Of a DNA stretch of 13,133 nucleotides, positions 7,013-13,133 are shown in pieces. The stretch comes from Gammaproteobacteria bacterium (lineage in GTDB: Bacteria; Pseudomonadota; Gammaproteobacteria; DRLM01). Below the pieces are notes generated by a model, which saw only the letters and a list, made by a program, of their open reading frames with translations, had not been told where the DNA came from and searched no databases. Made by a program: the position numbers and the translations under genes. Where the stretch lies: NCBI GenBank assembly GCA_015490395.1, contig WFXX01000094.1, positions 1-13,133 of the forward strand. Reading direction: 5' to 3'. Numbering within the stretch: the stretch's first letter is position 1; each line of letters begins with the position of its first letter.

Positions 7013-7945
7013 GTGCACCTGACCCTCCGCCAGCTAAAGGTCTTTGAGGCAGTCGCCCGGCTGGGGTCGTATACCCGGGCCGCGGCCGAGCTCCATCTGA
7101 CCCAGCCTGCCGTCTCCATGCAGGTGCGCCAGCTAGAGGAGGCGGTGGGGCTGGAGCTGTTCGAGCGCATCGGGCGTCGCATCTATCTCACGGCAGCAGG
7201 GGAGGAGCTCCACCGCTGCGCTCGAGCCGTGGCTCGGGAGCTGGAGGAAGCTGAAGCGGCCCTGCGCGAGCTGAAGGGCATGCAGCGGGGCCGGCTCTCG
7301 GTGGCCGTGGCCAGCACCGCCAACTCCTTTGCTACCCGCCTGCTGGGTGCTTTTGGGCAGCGCCATCCGGGCACTACCTTGCGGTTGGACGTGACCAACC
7401 GAAAAGGTCTTCTGACTCACTTGGCCGAGAACGATGTGGATCTGGTGATCATGGGCCGACCTCCAGAGGGGTTGGACCTGGAGACCACGCCCTTCATGGA
7501 AAACCCGCTGGTGATCATCGCAGCGCCCGGCCATCCCTTGGCCGGGCGCCGGGCCATCCCTCTGGAGGCCCTGCGTGAGGAGACCTTCGTGGTGCGGGAG
7601 CAGGGCTCGGGGACGCGCATCGCCATGGAACGGCACTTTGCCGAGCAGGGCATCCGGCTGCGCACCGGCATGGAGATGAGCAGCAACGAGGCCATCAAGC
7701 AGGCGGTGCAGGCCGGCCTGGGCTTGGGCATCGTCTCCATCCACACCTTAGAGCTGGAGCTCGAGGCCGGACGCCTCCAGATCCTGGACGTGGAGGGCTT
7801 TCCGATCCTTCGCCACTGGTACGTGGTCCACCGTCGTGGCAAGCGGCTCTCACCCCTGGCAGCGGCCTTCAAGGCCTTCGTGCTCAAGGAGGGGGCCCGT
7901 TGGGCCTCGCCGCCGCTGGAGGACGGGCTGGCGCCAAGGCCTTGA
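7013..7945 (+). CDS. cbbR: CbbR, LysR-type activator of the Rubisco operon
   Basis: LysR-family transcription regulator of 310 residues. The N-terminal winged helix-turn-helix (about residues 1-60) reads LRQLKVFEAVARLGSYTRAA, then LTQPAVSMQVRQLEE. The periplasmic-binding-like effector domain fills about 90-300. In studied organisms CbbR responds to Calvin-cycle metabolites and redox cofactors such as RuBP or NADPH; the effector here is unknown. The start is a GTG, giving MHLTLRQLKVFEAV, the usual CbbR N-terminus. No good ribosome site precedes it, and no other in-frame start exists nearby. It is divergent from cbbL across 174 bp. Possibly autorepressed, because its -10 box lies within the operator. 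The copper genes follow on the same strand. Confidence 0.93.
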   Translation: MHLTLRQLKVFEAVARLGSYTRAAAELHLTQPAVSMQVRQLEEAVGLELFERIGRRIYLTAAGEELHRCARAVARELEEAEAALRELKGMQRGRLSVAVASTANSFATRLLGAFGQRHPGTTLRLDVTNRKGLLTHLAENDVDLVIMGRPPEGLDLETTPFMENPLVIIAAPGHPLAGRRAIPLEALREETFVVREQGSGTRIAMERHFAEQGIRLRTGMEMSSNEAIKQAVQAGLGLGIVSIHTLELELEAGRLQILDVEGFPILRHWYVVHRRGKRLSPLAAAFKAFVLKEGARWASPPLEDGLAPRP

Positions 7946-7959
7946 GAGGTCGCTGCCTG

Positions 7960-7990
7960 TTGACGGGAAGGCCCCGACTCGCGCTAAAAA
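7960..7990 (+). promoter_or_regulatory. Possible promoter of the copper cluster with a 19-base spacer
   Basis: TTGACG (7960-7965), 19 bases, then TAAAAA (7985-7990). A spacer of 19 is too long for unaided sigma-70 but typical of MerR/CueR-controlled metal promoters. No clear inverted repeat is centred in the spacer, which argues against CueR. GGCCCC (7970-7975) and GGGGCC (7991-7996) flank the -10 region. The predicted start is near 7997, which would favour translation of the next gene from 8052. Confidence 0.3.
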
Positions 7991-7997
7991 GGGGCCC

Positions 7998-8366
7998 ATG
8001 CTTTCATCCCGGTGTCCATCCTGCGCTGGGCCGCCGGCGGAGCGGCCCGTGATGGCAGTCTTGTTGGCCTGCCTACTGCTGCTTGCCCTGCTGCCGCCGC
8101 CGAGCGGTGCCGCTGGTGCTTGCGAGGCCAGCTCTGCCGCGCTGCAGGAGGAGCAGCAGGCGGTGCATGACGGCCATCGCCTGCGGCCGCTCGACGCCCA
8201 CCAAGCCCAGATCTGTAGCCTCTGCCCGGGCTGCCAGCAGTGCCAGCCGCTGCCGGCGACCGAAACGGGCGCCGTGACCCCGGTGCCTCCCTGGCCCGTG
8301 CAGCTCGCCTCTCGCCGCATGGCGGAGGCGCCGCCGGATCCCGCCTTCCGTCCCCCCCGCGCCTGA
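7998..8366 (+). CDS. Small exported protein with a CxxCxxCxxC cluster, first gene of the copper cluster
   Basis: I do not recognise a named family with certainty; the size, location and a C-terminus ending FRPPRA recall the DUF2946-like small proteins seen in metal-resistance operons. A hydrophobic stretch MAVLLACLLLLALLP, then SGAAGA, looks like a signal peptide, possibly cleaved before the Cys of ACEAS. The mature part carries HDGH, then CSLCPGCQQC: four cysteines each separated by two residues, a plausible Cu(I)-thiolate site. Start is uncertain. ATG at 7998 gives 122 residues and a charged n-region, but AAGGGG is only 3 bases upstream. ATG at 8052 gives 104 residues and has GGAG 9 bases upstream. 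It precedes copA by 78 bp on the same strand. A role in periplasmic copper binding is inference only. Confidence 0.6.
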   Translation: MLSSRCPSCAGPPAERPVMAVLLACLLLLALLPPPSGAAGACEASSAALQEEQQAVHDGHRLRPLDAHQAQICSLCPGCQQCQPLPATETGAVTPVPPWPVQLASRRMAEAPPDPAFRPPRA

Positions 8367-8370
8367 GGTA

Positions 8371-8414
8371 GCACCCGCCTAATGGGTAGCGCCGCCTTGG
8401 CAGGCGGTGGGTGT
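8371..8414 (+). other. Structured leader before copA with mutually exclusive stems
   Basis: CCGCCT (8392-8397) pairs with AGGCGG (8402-8407) around TGGC. An outer stem pairs GCACCC (8371-8376) with GGGTGT (8409-8414). Alternatively ACCC (8373-8376) pairs with GGGT (8384-8387), which excludes the outer stem. It could be chance in G+C-rich DNA, a processing site, or an attenuator for copA translation. Confidence 0.3.
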
Positions 8415-8444
8415 TGCTTTGTGGGCTTCGAGGGAGGAATGGTC

Positions 8445-10238
8445 ATGCGCGATCTGGATCGACCGGGCCCCGACCGGGGTCGACGACGCTTTGTGCAAGG
8501 TTTGGCCGCCTTAGGTCTGTTGGCGGGGCTGGGTGGCGCGGCTCCTGCTTGGGCTTGGCCGGCCTACGGGATGGGTCGGGCCCGCCCCCGGCGTGAGGGG
8601 GAGGTGGACGTCTTCGAGCTGGAGATCGCCTACCGCGAGCTGGAGCTGGCGGGCCGCCGCGGCCGCGCGGTGACCATCAACGGCACCTTGCCGGGGCCCC
8701 TGCTGCGTTGGCAGGAGGGGCGGACGGTGGAGCTGCGAGTGACCAATCGCCTGGACGAGGATACCTCCATCCACTGGCATGGGATTCTCCTGCCGGCGGA
8801 GATGGATGGAGTCCCAGGGGTGAGCTTCCCCGGCATCCGCCCGGGCGAGACCTTCGTCTACCGCTTCCCCGTCCGCCAGGCGGGCACCTATTGGTATCAC
8901 AGCCACTCTGGGCTCCAGGAGCAGCAGGGGCACTATGCCCCCCTCGTCATTGACCCAGCAGGGCCTGAGCCCCATCCCTATGACCGGGAGCATGTGGTGG
9001 TCCTCTCCGACTGGACCTTCCACGACCCCCACTGGATCTTCTCCCGCCTGAAGAAGCAGGACGGCTACTTCAACTATCAGCAGCGCACCCTGGGCGATTT
9101 CCTTCGCGAGGTGCGGGAGAAGGGCTGGGCGGAGGCTTGGCGGGGGCGGGCCATGTGGGCCCAGATGCGCATGAGCCCACGGGATCTGCTGGACGTGACC
9201 GGGGCGGAGTACCTCTACCTGATCAACGGGCGTCCGGCCAGCGACGAGTGGTCCGCCCTGTTCCGGCCTGGCGAGCGGGTACGGCTGCGCCTGATCAACG
9301 CTGCAGCCATGACCACCTTCGACGTGCGCATTCCCGGGCTGCGCATGGAGGTGGTGCAGGCCGACGGGCAGGATGTGGCCCCGGTCCAGGTGGACGAGCT
9401 CCGCATCGGGGTGGCAGAGACCTACGACGTGATCGTGCGTCCTGAGGATCGGCCCTACACCCTCATGGCGGAGGCCATGGACCGCTCGGGCTTTGTGCGC
9501 GCTAGCCTCACGCCTCGGCGGGGCCTGCGCGGGCCCGAGGTGGCCCCGCGCCCCGGCCCCGTGGAGCGCGGCATGGATGCCATGGGCATGGGCGGGCACG
9601 CCATGGGGGGGCATGCGATGTACACCATGGCAATGGGCGACATGGCGGGCAGCGAGGCGATGCACGGCCCAATGGGCGGTGGGGCACCCCGGGGCTGGCC
9701 CCTGGCCGGCCGACGGGTCTCCCACGGGCCTGACGACCACGGTCCGGGGGCGGCCATGGTGGCCCACCGGCCCCGCTACCGCATGCACGAGCCCGGGGCA
9801 GGGCTCCATAGCACGCCGCAGCACCGAGTGCTGGTTTACGACGATCTGCGGGCCTTGGCCCCCTGGCCGGACCGGCGGCCCCCGGAGCGGGAGGTGGAGC
9901 TGCATCTGACCGGCAACATGGAACGTTACATGTGGTCCTTCGACGGGCGCGGCTTCACCGAGGTGGACGGTCCTATCCATTTTCGGCATGGCGAGCGGCT
10001 GCGCTTGATCCTGGTCAACGACACCATGATGGATCACCCCATCCACCTACATGGGATGTGGATGGAGCTGGAGAACGCTCAGGGAGAGCTGCGCCCACGC
10101 AAGCACACCGTGGTGGTCAAGCCGGGGGAGATGCTCTCGGTGCTGATCACCGCAGATGCTCCCGGCGACTGGGCCTTCCACTGCCATCTGCTCTACCACA
10201 TGAAGGCCGGGATGTTCCGGGTGGTGTCCGTGGGTTGA
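8445..10238 (+). CDS. copA: CopA, periplasmic multicopper oxidase for copper resistance
   Basis: CopA/PcoA-family multicopper oxidase, thought to oxidise Cu(I) to less toxic Cu(II) in the periplasm. The 597-residue protein has a Tat signal (G-R13-R14-R15-F-V-Q plus a hydrophobic core ending AWA), so it is exported folded with copper. Copper ligands are complete: HWHG at residue 110, HSH at 152-154, HPIHLHG at 531, and HCHLLYHMKAGM at 579-590 with the type 1 Cys580 and axial Met590. Between the second and third cupredoxin domains, residues 377-413 hold ten Met and three His, a Met-rich copper-loading segment typical of CopA. Start choice: ATG at 8445 has GGGAGGA six bases upstream; the ATG at 8439 abuts that site. 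It is followed by copB, with copB's ribosome site overlapping the copA stop. Confidence 0.95.
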   Translation: MRDLDRPGPDRGRRRFVQGLAALGLLAGLGGAAPAWAWPAYGMGRARPRREGEVDVFELEIAYRELELAGRRGRAVTINGTLPGPLLRWQEGRTVELRVTNRLDEDTSIHWHGILLPAEMDGVPGVSFPGIRPGETFVYRFPVRQAGTYWYHSHSGLQEQQGHYAPLVIDPAGPEPHPYDREHVVVLSDWTFHDPHWIFSRLKKQDGYFNYQQRTLGDFLREVREKGWAEAWRGRAMWAQMRMSPRDLLDVTGAEYLYLINGRPASDEWSALFRPGERVRLRLINAAAMTTFDVRIPGLRMEVVQADGQDVAPVQVDELRIGVAETYDVIVRPEDRPYTLMAEAMDRSGFVRASLTPRRGLRGPEVAPRPGPVERGMDAMGMGGHAMGGHAMYTMAMGDMAGSEAMHGPMGGGAPRGWPLAGRRVSHGPDDHGPGAAMVAHRPRYRMHEPGAGLHSTPQHRVLVYDDLRALAPWPDRRPPEREVELHLTGNMERYMWSFDGRGFTEVDGPIHFRHGERLRLILVNDTMMDHPIHLHGMWMELENAQGELRPRKHTVVVKPGEMLSVLITADAPGDWAFHCHLLYHMKAGMFRVVSVG

Positions 10239-10251
10239 GGAGGGGTGCAGC

Positions 10252-11055
10252 GTGAGGACCGAGCAAGCGACTGTGGGGCGAGTGACCAGGAGGCGAGCGG
10301 GCATGAGGCGAGCGAGCATGGGGATGGTGGCCGCCGGACTGCTCCTGTCAGGGGCGGCCCAGGCGGTGGGCGTGGGCCCTGGGCACCAGCCGGGCTGGCC
10401 CCTGCCGGTAGACGAGCGGGCACGCTACGGCAAGCTCCTGGCCGACCGGCTGGAGCGCTCTGGCGTGGACGAGGCTGCCTGGGTCTGGGACGTGCAGGGC
10501 TGGTACGGCACGGACCGCACGCGGGTGTGGATGGAGGCTGAGGGAGAGCAGATCCTGGGCGCAGAGGGCGACCTAGACCGGCTGGACGTGCAGTGGAGCC
10601 GTCTGGTGGCCCCCTACTGGGACCTGCAGCTCGGACTCGGCTACCGCCGGAGCTGGGCCGAGGGCGGGCGCGGCCGCTGGGCTGTGGTGGGTGGCTATCA
10701 GGGTCTGGCACCCTACTGGTTTGAGGTGGACGCCAAGCTGCGCCTTGAGGAGCAGACGGGCCTGCGCCTCGACCTAGAGGCCGAGCACGACGTGCGCCTG
10801 GGCCAGCGGCTCTACCTCCAGCCCCGCCTGGAGACCCGGGTGGCCGCGCGCAGCGCGCCGGAGGCGGGACAGGGGGCCGGACTGAATTATCTGCAGCTGG
10901 GGCTGCGGTTGCGTTACGAGTTCAGGCGGGAGCTAGCTCCCTACCTGGGCTGGGTCTGGCGGCGGGCTTACGGGGGTGCGGGCTCGGCCCTGCGGGTCGA
11001 GGGGCAGTCAGCTCAGGCCTCGGGCTGGGTGGCGGGCCTTCGGATGTGGTACTGA
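10252..11055 (+). CDS. copB: CopB, outer-membrane copper resistance protein
   Basis: CopB/PcoB family beta-barrel of the outer membrane, working with CopA in copper sequestration or export. A signal peptide with an Arg-rich n-region is followed by MGMVAAGLLLSGAAQA. The mature part shows VWDVQGWYGTDRTRVWMEAEGE, given only as a landmark near residue 80, alternating amphipathic strands such as YWDLQLGLGYR and YLQPRLETRV, and a terminal aromatic pair (MWY) as expected for a barrel. At 267 residues it is on the short side, because the Met/His-rich N-terminal extension of many CopB proteins is absent. GTG at 10252 is chosen because AGGAGG lies eight bases upstream; ATG at 10303 is an alternative. 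There are 13 bp after copA, so translational coupling is likely. Confidence 0.9.
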   Translation: MRTEQATVGRVTRRRAGMRRASMGMVAAGLLLSGAAQAVGVGPGHQPGWPLPVDERARYGKLLADRLERSGVDEAAWVWDVQGWYGTDRTRVWMEAEGEQILGAEGDLDRLDVQWSRLVAPYWDLQLGLGYRRSWAEGGRGRWAVVGGYQGLAPYWFEVDAKLRLEEQTGLRLDLEAEHDVRLGQRLYLQPRLETRVAARSAPEAGQGAGLNYLQLGLRLRYEFRRELAPYLGWVWRRAYGGAGSALRVEGQSAQASGWVAGLRMWY

Positions 11056-11094
11056 TGCAGTCTGGAGGCGGGAGGTCAAGGAGGGTACGCCAAG

Positions 11095-11583
11095 ATGGAT
11101 AACGGGCGCTGGGTGGGCTGGGCGGTGCCAGCCCTGGCTCTGGCCCTGGTTGGCTGTGGCTCCGGGGAGCGGGCCTCCCCGGAGCCCAACGCGCCTCAGG
11201 GCCGGAGCATCGAGACCTTATCGGGAGCGGCGGTGGTGCGCCGCCACGACCCGGCCCTGGTCGCCCTGGGGGAGCGAGTCTTCCGGGAGCACTGCGCCCG
11301 TTGCCACGGCGATCGGGCTCAGGGAGCCCCGGACTGGCGGCGGCAACTACCCGATGGCAGCTTCCCGCCCCCGCCTCTAAACGGCTCGGGGCACGCTTGG
11401 CACCACCCCCGGGACTGGCTGGCCGCCCGCATCCGGGACGGGGGCCTCAAGATGCCCGCCTGGCGGGGCAAGCTTAGTGAGGAGGAGATCCAGGCGGTGA
11501 TCGAGTGGTTCCAGTCCCTGTGGCCGGATCCGGTCTACGCCGCCTGGTACCAAAGCCAGGAGCGGGCCCGGGGCAGGCCCTGA
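11095..11583 (+). CDS. Lipid-anchored monohaem cytochrome c of the copper cluster
   Basis: A c-type cytochrome of 162 residues. The signal peptide ends in a lipobox, L18-V-G-C21, so the mature protein should be lipid-anchored on the periplasmic side of a membrane. The haem site is C67-A-R-C-H71, and the likely sixth ligand is M120 in GLKMPAW. A conserved stretch PPPPLNGSGHAWHHPRDWL lies between them; I recall this type as commonly found near copper-resistance genes. ATG at 11095 has AAGGAGG ten bases upstream. It is the last gene of the cluster, 39 bp after copB, and converges on the next gene with a 28-bp gap. Its redox partner is unknown: it might pass electrons from copper oxidation to the respiratory chain, or simply be a metal-tolerant electron carrier. 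Confidence 0.9.
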   Translation: MDNGRWVGWAVPALALALVGCGSGERASPEPNAPQGRSIETLSGAAVVRRHDPALVALGERVFREHCARCHGDRAQGAPDWRRQLPDGSFPPPPLNGSGHAWHHPRDWLAARIRDGGLKMPAWRGKLSEEEIQAVIEWFQSLWPDPVYAAWYQSQERARGRP

Positions 11584-11611
11584 GCGGGGTCTCCCGGCGC
11601 CTATAGGTCTT

Positions 11612-12511
11612 TCAGAGTCCCAAGGCTGACCACGACCGGGGACCACCCGGCCGGAGCAGGCGGTCGCCGCTGTAGAGGTCCACCGTGAAGGTCTCATTGC
11701 CCGCGGCGGTGAGGTGAGCGGCAAGCACCGCCCGGATGCCAGTGCCGTTGGTGGCCTGGAGCTGGCCGTTCACCGGCCAGGGCTGGCCCAGGGGGGCTAG
11801 GAAGAGCACCAGGGTGCGCAGGTCGGCCCCCCCGAGGAGCGGGTCGTACAGGGTGCCCCGCTGCAGGCGCAGGGCCGCGTCGCTGGGGTCGGCGGTGGCC
11901 TCCACCAGGAAGTCCTTGATCCACACCACCTCCCCCGTAGCCTCCCGGCGCTGGAAGAGGTTGCCCTCCACGGCCGCGGGGGCCCCTGGACGCACGGTGA
12001 GCGTGCCCTGGAGGGCGTAGCTCGCCGCCAGGGTGCTCATCCGCACGCCTTCGATCTGCAGGCTGAGCAAGGTGTAAAAGGGTGTGGCGTCCGGCGGGCT
12101 GGCCAAGGTGCCCGTGAGCCGGGCGGTGCCGGCGAGGATGCGCCCCAGCACGCAGTAGCCTTCCCAGGTCACCGTGCCTGAGAGGGTGCCGGCCAGGAGG
12201 TCTAGTCGGTAGCGGACTACCGCCCGCCCGGGCACGGCACAGCTGCCCGTGGCTTGCACCTCCACTTGGGCGGGGTCCACCAGCGCGGGAGAGGGCAGGC
12301 TCCGGTGGAAGGCAGCTAGGGCGTAGTGAAGGGCCATCGCGGCGTAGCCCTGGGTGAGGAGCGCGGTGGCGGCCGCCGGATCCTCCAGGTCGGCCGCCGC
12401 TTGGCTGCCGGTGTAGAAGGGGCCGCTTGTTGCCTGGGTGCCCCCGTGGCCGCAGCCGCTAAGGAGCAGGGGCAGGAGCAGGCACAGAAAGGCGGTTCGG
12501 CTGCGGTGCAC
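11612..12511 (-). CDS. Unrecognised secreted lipoprotein, beta-rich
   Basis: I do not recognise this protein. GTG at 12511 gives an ideal lipoprotein signal: Arg-containing n-region (HRSRTAF), hydrophobic CLLLPLLL, then lipobox L-S-G-C at residues 17-20. The mature part of about 280 residues is rich in short Thr/Val/Gly strands (GTLSGTVTWEGYC, RLTGTLAS, ALQGTLTV) and has two cysteines, in GSCAVPG and GYCVLGR, that could form a disulfide. Frame is open up to a GTG at 12610, adding 33 residues, but that part has no signal-like character and contains a -10-like box and palindrome. No clear ribosome site exists for either start. It is divergent from the membrane protein at 12642. Confidence 0.65.
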   Translation of the reverse strand: MHRSRTAFLCLLLPLLLSGCGHGGTQATSGPFYTGSQAAADLEDPAAATALLTQGYAAMALHYALAAFHRSLPSPALVDPAQVEVQATGSCAVPGRAVVRYRLDLLAGTLSGTVTWEGYCVLGRILAGTARLTGTLASPPDATPFYTLLSLQIEGVRMSTLAASYALQGTLTVRPGAPAAVEGNLFQRREATGEVVWIKDFLVEATADPSDAALRLQRGTLYDPLLGGADLRTLVLFLAPLGQPWPVNGQLQATNGTGIRAVLAAHLTAAGNETFTVDLYSGDRLLRPGGPRSWSALGL

Positions 12512-12544
12512 GTCGAATCTGGGGCAAAGGCTCAGCGGGGTCCT

Positions 12545-12563
12545 CGTTCCGGATTCCGGAACG
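12545..12563. promoter_or_regulatory. Perfect 19-bp palindrome in the divergent intergenic region (candidate operator)
   Basis: CGTTCCGGA (12545-12553), a central T (12554), then TCCGGAACG (12555-12563): nine-base arms with no mismatch. It lies between a minus-strand -10-like GATAAT (complement of 12588-12593) and the lipoprotein start at 12511, so it would sit just downstream of that promoter, as a repressor site would. It could also act as an RNA hairpin in the leader, though a one-base loop makes the inner pairs unusable. Confidence 0.5.
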
Positions 12564-12587
12564 CTCCTTCCCAGCGCCCGCCCTTCA

Positions 12588-12593
12588 ATTATC
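12588..12593 (-). promoter_or_regulatory. Possible -10 box of the lipoprotein gene
   Basis: GATAAT on the minus strand, one mismatch from TATAAT. The -35 side is weak: TTTCCA with a 19-base spacer or TTCCAT with 18. The predicted start near 12581 would put the 19-bp palindrome in the early transcribed region and leaves about 70 bases before the GTG at 12511. Confidence 0.3.
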
Positions 12594-12641
12594 CCCGCTT
12601 CCACCCGCACAATGGAAATCCAGTCCGCGGGGAAGGGTGTG

Positions 12642-13133
12642 ATGCTTCAGGGCCTTCTGGAGGATCCGGGCTTCCAGGCAGGAGGGGCGCCCTTCGCCGC
12701 GGCTCTGCTGGTGGCCCTGATGCTGAGGCGCTGGGGCGCGGTGGGCAGCTCCCTGGCCTTGCTGGGGGGCTGGGCGTTGGCGGTGGAGCTGGCCGTGGGC
12801 TGGCGCCTGCTGCCGCTGAGTGCCAGCCGCAAGCTGCTCCTGCTGGCCCTGGCGGCGGTGGCCATAGGCTGGCTGTTGGAGCGGCGCCCGGCCCTGTTGC
12901 GGCCGCTCCCCGTGGTAGCCCTGGCCCTGCTTCTGGGGGCGGGCTCGGCGCTGTGGCTGCTCTGGCCGCTCCTGGCCCGGGGCGTCCTGGAGCTCGGGGC
13001 AGCAGCCGCGGCGGCGGCCTGGATCGCTTGGCTCGTGGGCGCGCTGCTGGTCCTGGGGGCGCGGGAGCCGGTGGTGGGCCTGACGGCCCTGGCAGGCGTG
13101 GCCGGGGGCGTGGGCGGAGCGGCCCTGCTGGGG
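12642..13133 (+). CDS. Unrecognised polytopic membrane protein (3' partial, runs off the right edge)
   Basis: An open frame from ATG at 12642 runs 164 codons in phase to the last base without a stop. It begins MLQGLLEDPGFQAGG and is then almost entirely hydrophobic, rich in Leu, Ala, Gly and Trp. About five or six membrane helices are visible, including AALLVALML, LALLGGWALAVELAV, LLLLALAAVAIGWLL, VVALALLLGAGSALWLLWPLL and AAWIAWLVGALLVLGA, separated by short Arg-rich turns (LRRW, LERRPALLRP). I see no catalytic motif and do not recognise the family. GGAAGGG lies at 12631-12637, four bases before the ATG. An in-frame ATG at 12612 would add ten residues but has no ribosome site. Divergent from the lipoprotein gene, with which it may be co-regulated. 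Confidence 0.75.
   Translation, partial: MLQGLLEDPGFQAGGAPFAAALLVALMLRRWGAVGSSLALLGGWALAVELAVGWRLLPLSASRKLLLLALAAVAIGWLLERRPALLRPLPVVALALLLGAGSALWLLWPLLARGVLELGAAAAAAAWIAWLVGALLVLGAREPVVGLTALAGVAGGVGGAALLG

Noticed and set aside
7836..7997. Start of the Cys-cluster protein inside cbbR
   Set aside because: It would overlap cbbR by 110 bases with an Arg/Pro-rich stretch and no ribosome site; starts at 7998 or 8052 give a signal peptide.
8511..10046. 511-residue minus-strand open frame opposite copA
   Set aside because: The plus strand encodes all four copper-ligand motifs of CopA; the antisense product is His/Pro/Gly-rich and featureless.
1..13133. CRISPR arrays, insertion sequences, tRNA or rRNA genes, prophage or toxin-antitoxin genes
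   Set aside because: Looked for on both strands by eye; no regularly spaced repeats, transposase motifs or RNA gene signatures were seen. The only transposon-like sequence is the library adapter at the left edge.

Overview
The window reads as a high-G+C (roughly two thirds by eye), gene-dense piece of a proteobacterial genome. A form IA Rubisco operon with its LysR-type regulator points to a chemolithoautotrophic or phototrophic gamma- or betaproteobacterium, and a periplasmic copper-resistance cluster suggests a metal-exposed habitat. No genus can be assigned from the sequence alone. The first 20 bases are not biological: they carry the 19-base Tn5 mosaic end of a Nextera library, so the left edge is the end of a contig.

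Layout. (1) 21-1712, plus strand: 5'-truncated monovalent cation:proton antiporter (CPA2) with cytoplasmic TrkA-N and TrkA-C domains. (2) 6838 down to 1719, minus strand: cbbL-cbbS-cbbQ-cbbO, that is Rubisco large and small subunits followed by the AAA+ and VWA halves of the CbbQO Rubisco activase. The antiporter and cbbO meet tail to tail 6 bp apart, with a dyad over both stop codons. (3) 7013-7945, plus strand: cbbR, divergent from cbbL. The 174-bp gap holds overlapping divergent sigma-70-like promoters and two overlapping TATAA/TTATA dyads that look like CbbR operators. (4) 7998-11583, plus strand: a probable copper operon made of a small exported protein with a CxxCxxCxxC cluster, the Tat-exported multicopper oxidase copA, the outer-membrane protein copB, and a lipid-anchored cytochrome c. 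(5) 12511 down to 11612, minus strand: an unrecognised lipoprotein. (6) 12642 to the right edge, plus strand: a polytopic membrane protein with no stop inside the window. Genes 5 and 6 diverge from a gap carrying a perfect 19-bp palindrome.

How the parts work together. CbbR would sense Calvin-cycle metabolites and switch on cbbLSQO. CbbL8S8 fixes CO2, and CbbQ with CbbO strips inhibitory sugar phosphates from Rubisco. A strong hairpin between cbbS and cbbQ could keep the activase below Rubisco in amount. The gene order and a short insertion near the CbbS N-terminus fit the non-carboxysomal IAq lineage; no carboxysome gene is visible. In the copper cluster CopA would oxidise Cu(I) in the periplasm and CopB would act at the outer membrane. 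The Cys-cluster protein and the cytochrome c are the less explored members and the best candidates for something new.
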